The position numbers and the translations under genes were made by a program. Below, piece after piece: positions 12,101-20,487 of a stretch of DNA of 64,000 bases (positions are counted from its first letter, which is position 1; every line of letters starts with the position of its first letter). Under the pieces are notes generated by a model. The model did not search any database. It worked only from the letters and a program-made list of their open reading frames with translations, and was not told the DNA's origin. Origin of the DNA: Tetraselmis striata (taxonomy: Eukaryota > Chlorophyta > Chlorodendrophyceae > Chlorodendrales > Chlorodendraceae). The DNA lies in assembly GCA_006384855.1 (NCBI GenBank), contig VCJN01001359.1, positions 1 through 64,000 of the forward strand. Reading direction: 5' to 3'.

Positions 12101-13731
12101 TCCCGTGAGTCGGGCCTGGCGTGCGTCACCCACCCGGACGCATTTGATCCCGCGACACAGGCGCTGATTGTCGACGAGGCGGTCCCAGGATGCTACCCCC
12201 TCCTGCAGCCTGTCAACATGATATTCCATCACAGCTACGCCGACGACGAGGAGATGTGCCACGGCAACTCGGGCGAGGACGAGACCGACTACGGCACCGG
12301 CCTGACCGCTACTAGGTTTGTGAAGTGGCTTTTTGAGAGCGGGCAGGCGACGGAGGGCGCGCTGTCCAACAACGGCGCCATCCCTCTGACGCACGCCACT
12401 GGCAACGAGGCCCATATTGCGGCCGTGCTCCACATCACCGAAACCATCAACTGCGGCCATGCCCCCGACCTCGAGGTCTTTGACTGGACCATCATCATCA
12501 TCGCCTGCAGCGTCGGCGGCGCCGCGGCGCTGTGTGTGCTTGGGCTGGCGTACTACACCATCTCCAGCCGCAATGAGATGAAGTCCAACCCGCTGAAGGG
12601 CCTCAATGTGCTCGCGGAGATGCGCGATGTGATGGAGGACGTGCGGCCCATCGAGGAAGGGGCCGTGGCGACCTACATTCCGGAGCTGGGCCTGGTCCCG
12701 CCAGACCTCTTTGCGATCGCAATTGTCACAACCAAGGGCAAAGTTTACAAGCTGGGCGACTTTGAGAGCACCTTCTCCATCCAGTCCATGGTAAAGCCCT
12801 TCTCCTACGCGCATGCCCTGGACCAGAACGGTGTGGAGTTCATGAAGACAAAGGTGGGCGTGGAGCCCGCTGGCGGCGCGTTTGACGCGATCGAGATGAA
12901 CCCCGATGGGCTCCCCTTCAACCCGTACATCAACGCCGGCGCCATCGCGGTCACCATGCAGCTGGAGGGCGACACCGACGAGCGTTACAACGCCTTCCGG
13001 AAGTTCCTCAGCTCCTATGGCAGCCGCGAATTGAAGTGTGACGACAGCATCTACAAGTCCGAGTCCTCCACAGCGGCACGGAACCGCGAGATTGCGGAGG
13101 TCCTGCAGCGGAATGGTGTCTGCGCCAGCGACTTTGACAAGGTATGGTGCACCCCAGGGAGGGGGGGGCACTCCCATGAGTTATGTACCTCTTCCCGTGA
13201 CCGCTCGGCAAGGAGCCCGCAGGCACTGAGCCAGGCCCGCACTGTGACAGGAGCACGGTCTGGAGGCGTACTTCAAGCAGTGCTCCACGCTTGTGAACAC
13301 CGTGGACCTGGCCATGATGGCCGCAACCTGTGCCAACGGCGGCACCAACCCCATCACCAAGCAGCAGGTGGTGCCGTCCGAGATCAACGAGGAGGTGATG
13401 AGCGTGATGATGACCTGCGGCATGTGAGTACGCCGCCGCCTCATGAGCACCGCGCAGTTTTACGCCCCACATAACTCTGCGCTGTTTCCAGCATTCCGCC
13501 GGTGGCACACTTACAGCCTCGGTCACGTGGCTATGCGTGTGGAGTGCGTCTGGTGGCTGTCATCAAGTCTTGCATCAAGTTCCATTGTCACGAAACCTGA
13601 GCTGCTGTGACTGCTATACACCCAGCTTTTTACAAGCAATTCAAACCATTATCTGGCAATACTATTTTCTAATAATAGATACTTATCCATGAATAACTGC
13701 CCCCTGTATTGAGAGAGAGAGAGAGAGAGAG

Positions 13732-13763
<32 letters not shown>

Positions 13764-14434
13764 AGGCAGAGGTAGAGCTCTTATGGAGCTGCACGCGGTT
13801 AAAGGCACTAGCACTGCATCCCAAGAGTGGGTAGAAGGCTTAGACGTCCGCCTGTTGCATACACATTTGCTTTATTATACACAACGTTGACAACTTCACC
13901 ATCAGTGATTTTGTGTGTACATAATGGTTAGCAGGACTTCCCGTCCAATCTGCTGATTCTTGTGCTGCCTGCGGGCGCAGGTACAACGGCGCGGGCAACT
14001 GGATGGTGGACGTCGGCATCCCCGCCAAATCGGGTGTCTCTGGCGGCATCTTTGGCGTCGTCCCCGGCGTGTGCGGCGTGGCCGTGTTCAGCCCCCGTCT
14101 CAACGAGGCCTTCAACTCGGTGCGCGGCATCTATGCGTTCCGCGAGCTGTCGCAGCGCATGGGGTTGCATGTGCTGCAGAAGAGCAAGGGCGGTGTGAGC
14201 GTGCTCGCGCCCTTCGTTGGCCGCAAGTCCCGCATGCGGGGCAGTCAAGGCAGCACAATCGCGAAGTCGTTCCTCGCCCCTGCACCAAAGAAGGCCCGCG
14301 TCGCGGACAACATGGTTACCCCCGGCGACATGCAGGCCAAAAGCCACGGCAGGGAGCAGGCATCGCCGCGCGTGATGGCGAGCCGGCCCGCCGAGGTCAC
14401 GCGGGTGCAGGCCTGGCAAGTGGAGGAAGTCTGA
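3422..14434 (+). CDS. Copy A: secreted tandem PstS-like domains - TM - glutaminase fusion (12 exons)
   Basis: Exons: 3422-3664, 4083-4208, 9329-9582, 9835-10076, 10246-10538, 10780-10938, 11061-11246, 11324-11599, 11751-11858, 11978-13141, 13251-13423, 13981-14434. All junctions are GT-AG and in phase, giving 1225 residues. The ATG was chosen because it is the one shared by all three copies; a signal peptide covers about residues 5-28. PstS-like domain 1 (about 30-440) has GAGASFP, TGSSKGK and the anion loop RGDGSGST (192-199). Domain 2 (about 441-750) keeps the GGLPLVVSKQTLGLILDG core and WNDP but lacks that loop. One TM helix lies at about 800-823. The glutaminase (about 857-1141) has Tyr863, Ser899-x-x-Lys902, NAGAI (Asn948), Glu991, Asn998, Tyr1024 and Tyr1076, matching the active site of human GLS. 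It should hydrolyse glutamine to glutamate and ammonia in the cytosol. The tail of about 85 residues is basic. The fusion is unusual; coupling to phosphate is inference. Confidence 0.92.
5806..5889 (+). repeat. Dispersed repeat copy 1 (intron 2 of gene A)
   Basis: The core is GCAGCAATCCAGTTACGGAA followed by AGCCCTGGGTA, preceded by CTTGCAGCGTCTCTACGACGG. Related copies lie at 20090-20181 (-), 49280-49365 (-) and 52655-52763 (+). The family is unnamed and has no coding capacity that I recognise. Confidence 0.6.
6037..7808 (-). mobile_element. 5'-truncated LINE (non-LTR) reverse transcriptase in intron 2 of gene A
   Basis: A minus-strand frame open from about 7807 to 6037 encodes the C-terminal two thirds of a non-LTR retrotransposon RT (540 residues from the first Met at 7659; the frame reads further upstream). 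Motif A is FIDFRKAHDTV, near 7720-7755. Then follow GLRQGCPASPILFNIFI and the catalytic LYADDAV. A zinc-ribbon-like CPACGG...CP segment typical of LINE C-termini lies near 6350-6420. The endonuclease and RT N-terminus are missing, the usual 5' truncation from incomplete reverse transcription. The frame is otherwise clean, so the insertion may be young. It lies antisense to the host gene, so it would be spliced out with intron 2. I saw no clear poly(A) tail or target duplication. Confidence 0.88.
8296..8367. repeat. 20-bp near-perfect inverted repeat
   Basis: CACGGATATCATACAATATA at 8296-8315 is mirrored by its reverse complement at 8348-8367 with one mismatch, around a 32-nt loop. It lies in intron 2 of gene A. 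It could be a cruciform-forming site or a tiny foldback element. Confidence 0.7.
9106..9152 (+). repeat. (TG)n microsatellite
   Basis: About 23 uninterrupted TG units lie near the 3' end of intron 2 of gene A, some 175 bp before exon 3. Gene B has only a short GTGTGCGTG at the matching place, so the array expanded after duplication. Confidence 0.95.
13711..13763 (+). repeat. (GA)n plus poly-G tract in intron 11 of gene A
   Basis: About 12 GA units are followed by AAAGA and then 24 G. Gene B has the same composite at 29549-29612; gene C keeps only the GA part (TC on the + strand, 44261-44276). Confidence 0.9.
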
Positions 14435-14960
14435 GCCATCATCAAATCCGGAAAAACTGTTCACCGGCGTCTTTGAAGTCTGCTTCTTCATCGCATACTG
14501 CCATCTGGCCAGCTAAAGCGCAGCTCCAAACTGGCCAGACAGCTGAGTGCAAAACCCATCGATCGTGTTTTGGTCAGTTATGGAACGGTCCACCCAGTGG
14601 TACCGACCTCGCCCTATCAATTAGATGCCACCCAACCCTCTCTTGAAGCAGTTGCTGCTGCAAGGGGGAGGTTAGCATAATATTAGGAAGTATCAGCCCG
14701 CCGCATGTGATGGCCGCAATGCCATTCGCAGGCGCAGATTATAACCGCGTAAACATGCTACCGGTCTCCCCCCCCCCCCCCCCCCCCACCAATCCACACA
14801 CACGTATCCCCGTATGTTGTTGCTGCTTACGAACAGAAGCACCCACCGCAGCGCTTTTTTCTCAAGGGATGTAATACACACTGCCATCTACCAGCGGTCA
14901 GGCTTCCTACATCAGGGGCGGCGAGTCAAGCTGTTGCATGGCTGGTTGCACTTGCAGTGA
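14435..14960 (+). other. 3' flank of gene A, shared with copies B and C
   Basis: Sequence after the stop codon is homologous to 30295-30845 (B) and, for about 400 bp, to 43574-43160 (C, reversed). It includes a C20 tract at 14768-14787 inside the conserved block. TGTAA at about 14870 (and about 30749 in B) is a candidate poly(A) signal of green-algal type. The duplication therefore included 3' UTR and flank, not only exons. Confidence 0.65.
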
Positions 14961-15585
14961 CATTTCATGTGCCCTGCCCTCCTACCAGCCCAGCATGCAA
15001 ATATGCGGACTGGGCGAGGACTGACTGCGGAAGACCGTAAACTGGGCGAGGAAGACTGCGGAAAGCGCAAAACGTAGGAAACTGGCAATCCCACGAGCGT
15101 TGCTGTCGAGGACTAGTGAATATGAGCATCTGCATATACCGGATCGGCTGTTAGGAATGTCAAGTATAGCCTATATATTCCACATTGATCCTCACTTTAT
15201 TGCTTGCATGTCATCAGGTAGCTGTATGTAGTAAGCACGTCGTGGCCAGCCAGTTGGTGGGCATTACATAATGACACATGCTACAGGCGCAGCGTCTCAG
15301 GCATGACCCACACACCTGGACCTTGCTTATGCATCAGCACTTTCTCGGCACCAAGAGGGCGGGCCATTGGACATTGAAGTCGAATTACAACGTGCGGACT
15401 TGTTGCTCTGCGCCACCCAAGCCGAGATGTTTTAGGGCCCACCATTGGCTGCGCTCGCTGTCTTCCTATCCGCTGACTGCTGGCCAGTGCCTCCTTTACG
15501 TCCATCCCCCCCGCACCTTCCTCCCAGTCAAACAGCTTGAGTCCCCCCTCACCAAAATGGTGGTTGCCGCGGCGGAGGGGGCGGG

Positions 15586-15599
15586 GGGGGGGGGGGGGG
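15586..15599 (+). repeat. Poly-G tract
   Basis: A run of about 14 G with flanking GGGGGC lies in the spacer between genes A and B. It is one of many such tracts in this window. Confidence 0.8.
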
Positions 15600-15606
15600 C
15601 ACAGCT

Positions 15607-15825
15607 GCTTATCGTTGGTTGGTGTGGTGTAGTTCAAGTTGCATGAGCGTTTGTTATTGAAGGGGCTAATTTGTATTCGAGAAAATACGTCAATAGCTGC
15701 AATATTGACGCATGCACCTGGTTGGGCTTAGCACTGGCGCACAGCGCTTATCGTTGGTTGGTGTGGTGTAGTTCAAGTTGCATGAGCGTTTGTTATTGAA
15801 GGGGCTAATTTGTATTCGAGAAAAT
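15607..15825 (+). repeat. Pair of identical 80-bp direct repeats
   Basis: Positions 15607-15686 and 15746-15825 are identical by eye over 80 bp, separated by 59 bp of unrelated sequence. The unit begins GCTTATCGTTGGTTGGTG. Identity over the whole length points to a recent local duplication. No coding function is recognised. Confidence 0.85.
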
Positions 15826-15938
15826 GTGTCAATTCGCGTCGGGCTATTTTTAGGAGAAGGTAGGCATCGCCGATTGGGTGGCTTTGTAGGTTCTGGCATA
15901 TTGTCGATACTTTATGGTCTGGCGGTTTACACGGTTTG

Positions 15939-16124
15939 TCAGGCGGAATCCGCTTGAGGGGTGAGGTCGAATACTCTAGCGACGGACTCGATGGTCGCGA
16001 GTCTGTGCATGGTTAAACTTTTTTCTGAGCGTTTATTAATTTCCATGTTGCACTTTTGCCGAATTCCTGCGTCACGCAAGGCGTCGACACAAGGCTGGTG
16101 CTTGGCGAACATTGCGGCATGCAT
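15939..16124 (-). pseudogene. Possible ankyrin-repeat fragment
   Basis: The minus-strand frame contains HAAMHAAMFAKHQPCVDALR followed by DAG, which resembles one ankyrin repeat (LHxAxxxGHxxCVxxLLxAG). The same frame reads on upstream to about 16230 beyond one TAG at about 16142-16144. I found no further repeats, start or splice structure. It could be a decayed exon or chance. Confidence 0.25.
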
Positions 16125-18570
16125 GGCTGCGTGGTTTAGGTCGGCGCACTACCTACTTGAGCTCGATAATTTGGAGCGCAGGTGGGACTCTAGCTTCAAC
16201 GTCAGGCAATACGCTTTCTGTGGCAGGGCCCAAAGTGCATCCAACCAGGCGCACATCCACTTGTATCTCTAGATTTCAACAACAGGCTCGTTATTTTCAT
16301 CGTGCTTTGGCAAGAGAAAGGCGGGGATGAACAGGGGCGGGGGGGGGGGGGGGGGGGGAGGGGGCGTTCGCCGTCCTCAATTGTCATCTGTCTCTCCGTA
16401 TGTGGCGTGAGACTTTTGGTCGATGGTGCTGATGACTTCAGTGAATCACTTTGTGGCGCACTTGTGAGACTGATGGCGGAGGAGTCTGCGATGGGTTTTG
16501 TTGCCTGTGTCCGATGCGCGTGTACTCGCCGCCGGTGCCGACAGCCGCTGGTAGTATGTTTTCAGATCGCGGACGAGAGGTTTTGCCATATGGCGAGGCC
16601 ATAATCTTGCCGCACAGGTCCATTCCTGCCCGTAAGGCTCACGCGTTGGTTGTAGTATCTCATGTAGTGGCTATCTTAAGTGCCACAAAATCATGTCCAA
16701 TATCATGATTCTAATGGAGTGTATGCGATAATGTCAATGGTGCAGCTTCCCGGTGCACTACTACAAGATCAAGCTCGCGGAAGAGTGAGGAGCACTGCAA
16801 CGTTGGCAGTCAGGCAGTTTGATTGATTACGGTTTCGGCTGGCAGAACATCATGATATTTGCGGAGGGCTTTCCCGAAGCGTACGACCGTACCCCCCCCA
16901 CCTTCCCAGTAGCGGTGAGTGAACGTACCCCCCCCCCACCCCCCCCCCCCCCCCCCCCCCGCAGGCTTTTGCGTTGTCCTGCGCTTGCTCACCTTCTACA
17001 ATTGCAATCAAACGTAGTTGACACCTTCGTTCCGCGCTTGAACCCAGGTGCATGCTGTGGCGGAGGACATGATAAATGGCATGGCGCTTCACGTGATATC
17101 CGTCCGAAGGAGTGGACTGCAATGGTCAGTGTGCGGAAGTACAAAGAGCGTCTCTCCTCGAACGCCTCTTCCATTTTGTTGGGAAGCCCCGGGGCGAAAA
17201 GATCTGGAATGCTGTTCAACATCAGTTATATACACACATACATACATACATATATATACTTGCAATAACTTGCTTTATAGAATAACTTGATTTATTAGTG
17301 ATACAGCTTGTACCGTACTTGCTGCATTGCACATGGGGGGCGCACCAGCTCTTTGGTGCGCTTGAAAGTGATTTCCACGGTGCTCGAGGTACGGCGCCGC
17401 CCCGGCGCCAGCCGTCCAGACTCTCCGGCGCTACCGCCGCCGCCACCTTCACGCCCCGCACACGCCCCGGCGCCAGCAGGCCCACCGGCGGCGGCACAAC
17501 CCCGCGGCCCTAATCGCCCCCGCGGTCTTGGCGTCCCGCTGCGACATGGAGGGAAAAGGGGTGGGGTCCTACCTGCTGTATAAGATTGTGCTTCTCGGCG
17601 GCTGCGTCAATCATAACAGTGATCACGATAACCATAACGACTGCGTCGGGCAGCGTTGCCCCCCCCCCCCCCCCCCCCCCCATTCTCCCCACCCCCCATG
17701 CAGCTGGCAGCTGGCATGCACTCATGCATGCCGTCGCTGCAGGTGCACCGGGGTCGCAGGATGTGTCCATGGAATTATTACAAATTCCTAACCAACGAGC
17801 ACCGCCGAGCAGCCTGACGCCTTCGCTGCCCTGCCCGCCAAAGCTGCCCTGCCCTGCGCCCTCCTCGGGCCGCGCCTCAACAGGGTGCATCACCCCATTA
17901 CGCAGCCTTATGCCGAACATGGCTGCCATCAGGAACTAAGCCCCCCCCCCCCCCCCCCCCCCCCCACCCCAACCCCCCACCCCCTCCCCTCCCCCTCGAA
18001 CCTGCTGCGTGCCCTCCGCCGTACAGCCCGCCCGCCACCTGCAGCACCGCCACTTCCCCGCGGTGGTGGACAGCGCGGCAGCCTTACGCACCTGCTGCTC
18101 GCCGCCCGTCCACTCCGCTGCCCGTCCACCCGCCCGCCACCTGCAGCACAGCCAACGGAGCGCACCTGCGGCACACTCTCAGCCCACCCGCCCACTAGCC
18201 TCCTCCGTCGCTCGGGCTGCGCCCCCCTAAAGCTGCACCTTCCGTCAGCGCCACCCCATGCCCGTTGTTCCCGCAAGCCCAGCCGCGCCCGACATCGCAG
18301 CCAGGCACCTGCCGCAGAGTCCGCGGCTACATAAACAAAGGGTAAAGATGGGTAGCATCAGTACTGCCTGAGGCCACTGTACTGACCAGAGCCGGTCCCG
18401 GAAAGGGGGATTGCGCAGCTGCGATGGGGTGCGTTACTGTGGGGACGAGTGAGAACCGCCTGCCTGGCGGGGGTTTTTTATTAGCGACTGTACCCCGGCG
18501 CCCATCTGCACCTCCCACGCCGGCACGGCATCCGTCCGCAGAATGGCGGGCGCCGCAGCGCCAACCAACG
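16125..18570. other. Spacer rich in G/C homopolymers; no supported gene
   Basis: Poly-G lies at about 16339-16358; poly-C lies at about 16930-16960, 17660-17680 and 17941-17966. Open frames here are Pro-, Gly- or Ala-rich by-products of these runs. A 22-bp CCCGCCCGCCACCTGCAGCA direct repeat occurs near 18027 and 18128. I cannot support any coding region. Confidence 0.5.
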
Positions 18571-18889
18571 CCTGCCCATACAAAGGCCGAATCCTAACCG
18601 CGATCCGGCGCCTGTCCATACAACGGCCTACCCGCCACCGTGCGTCGTGCCACCGTGCAGACGGGCTTGCCCAGCGCGGCCCATGTGAACATGGGAGGAA
18701 ACAAACGTTCCCTGCTACCCGGGGTCAACCTGTGTGGACAGGGGCCGACAGACGGCCCGTGTCCACACGGATGTGACCCGGACTGCTCCATGTGTACATA
18801 GGACATTCCAGGTGGACATGGGTCGATGGAGGCTCCATGTCCACAGGGACCGCTCCATGTACACATTGGCCGTATGTCCATATGGGTCC
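18571..18889. repeat. Cluster of about ten degenerate 17-19-bp dyad units
   Basis: Short imperfect palindromes of the form CCATGTSYACANGG recur at about 18571, 18611, 18681, 18729, 18756, 18785, 18808, 18833, 18853 and 18871 (for example CCATGTCCACAGGG, CCATGTACACATTGG, GTATGTCCATATGGG). Spacing is irregular, about 18-70 bp. The pattern could be a decayed minisatellite or a cluster of sites for a dimeric binding protein. Confidence 0.55.
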
Positions 18890-20289
18890 TAACACATATA
18901 CAAATGGGCTTAAAGAGGCGCCACGAGGGGGGAGGAAGCAGCAGTAAATAGCGGGGCAGGAAGTGGGCCTGAGGCATAGGTGCCCTGAGCCGTGTCCAGC
19001 GGGCCGCGGGGTGGACCGTGCGCGGCTTCAGGCGCCTACGGGGCCAGCTGAGGTTAAACAAACTTCGCGTTCCTATGCGCCGCGAAGAGGCGAGGCACGA
19101 GCGAGGGGGGGGGGGGGGGGGGCACGCAAGCCGCGAATATGTTATCACACAACACAACTGCAGTGAAAGCGTCGGGGACAAGGGGGGGGGGGGGGGGGGG
19201 GGGAGGGGGCGCCGGCATCGCCGCCACCAGGCCCGAGCAGCGCGCAGTTGACCGAGGGCATCAACTTGCTGGCGACTAACTGCCTGTAATTGCCATTCGA
19301 GTAATTGGTTACCGTCGTGCGGTTATTGCGGTGAGCATGCTAGTCGGCCGTGTGAAAAGCCGCGCGCCCAATACTACTGTCTGCGGCGCTATTGGGGGAG
19401 GAGGGGCGGGGGGGGGGGGGGGGGGGGGGGGCGTCGAGCGGGAGAGAATTCTGGAGGCGGTACGACAGAGTCGAAGGGACGGCCAGTGGTCTTCAGCGCT
19501 GCTCGCACGTGATCCGGGTCCTGCGGGCCGTGGTGTGGACCGGGCGCGCCTCCGGGGGCAGCTACGGTTTTAAAATAGCGCTTGCTTGTCAGTGCGGCAG
19601 TAAGGGACGACTGCAGCCGCCACAGGCCGCTCGCGTGGGCTGATGGTACGGTACGCCAGCGAGTGTCATCATGCAACACTGCAGTGGATGCGCCGCGCCG
19701 CCGGGAGTCGGTGGGGCGGCATCGCAGACGCAAAGCAGGCGGACCGCCAGGCAGCGGCACCTGTTCACGTACGGGTACACGTCGAAGTCGCTACCTTTCT
19801 CGGGGATATTGGTACGTACAGGTGAGGATTGCCCGTCGTATACAAAAAACCATATGATGATTCTGGGACTACTACTGAAATTATGACGAGTGTGTAGTAC
19901 TTAATCGCTGCCGCGTGCCGAAGCGCTGCCGGCCCACCCCCGCTCTAAACCCTCCGCATACCGAACGAACCTTGATTGGAACCAAACCTTGATCAAAACT
20001 ATTTCCGGGCTTTTCTGTGGGTTTATTAACCGAGACGGAAAGGGCAAGTTACGGCAGCATCGAAAATATCGGAGGGTCGTCTACCAGTACCCAGTAGGGC
20101 TTTCCGTCTTTTAGGTAGCTGGATCGCTGCTTCAACGGCAGCGTCGCAGAGACGCTATTTCACTACTGTTGCCAGTCCTGTCGTCCGCCCGGAGGGGGAA
20201 AATAAAACCCGTACTGGTAAGGGTAGTACGAGTACGACCATAGGATGATACAGGAGTGCGTGGCGGGGCTCCGCCGCCGCCCGTGCTGG
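18890..20289. other. Spacer upstream of gene B; no supported gene
   Basis: It holds poly-G tracts at about 19106-19122, 19182-19203 and 19407-19431, and a minus-strand dispersed-repeat copy at 20090-20181. No recognised coding sequence. Confidence 0.5.
20090..20181 (-). repeat. Dispersed repeat copy 2 (5' of gene B)
   Basis: On the minus strand it carries the AGCGTCTCTGCGACG and GCAGCGATCCAG blocks and an AAGCCCTACTGGGTA block of the family described at 5806-5889. It is more diverged, with a short insertion near 20110. Confidence 0.5.
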
Positions 20290-20487
20290 GGCGGGGGGGG
20301 GGGGGGGTGTGCACGTAATAGTGATGACGCATACTGCTTATTATCCCAGCACATCAACAACATGCCAATCTATCATACCAACCCGACGACAACCCGTGGC
20401 CGCCATAGGAGCACCCTCCGCCAAGCCTGAACGCCTCCACGGGCTCGAGTTCTTACTGTTTGTCATCCAGCTGTAAGCGTGTCGAAG

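Noticed and set aside
11891..13177. 428-codon antisense ORF as a gene (also 27756-29102 and 44751-46067)
   Set aside because: It is the GC3-driven shadow of exon 10; no motif, and the glutaminase/TM frame on the other strand is unmistakable.
14003..14434. Exon 12 as an independent short gene
   Set aside because: It completes the glutaminase fold (KSGVSGG, FSPRLNE) and joins exon 11 in phase in all three copies.
16742..16790. Possible terminal exon reading FPVHYYKIKLAEE after an AG acceptor
   Set aside because: It is thirteen residues with no upstream exon found and no recognised family.
17585..18334. Pro/Ala-rich ORFs between genes A and B
   Set aside because: They depend on poly-C runs that read as proline in any phase; no conserved domain or splice logic.
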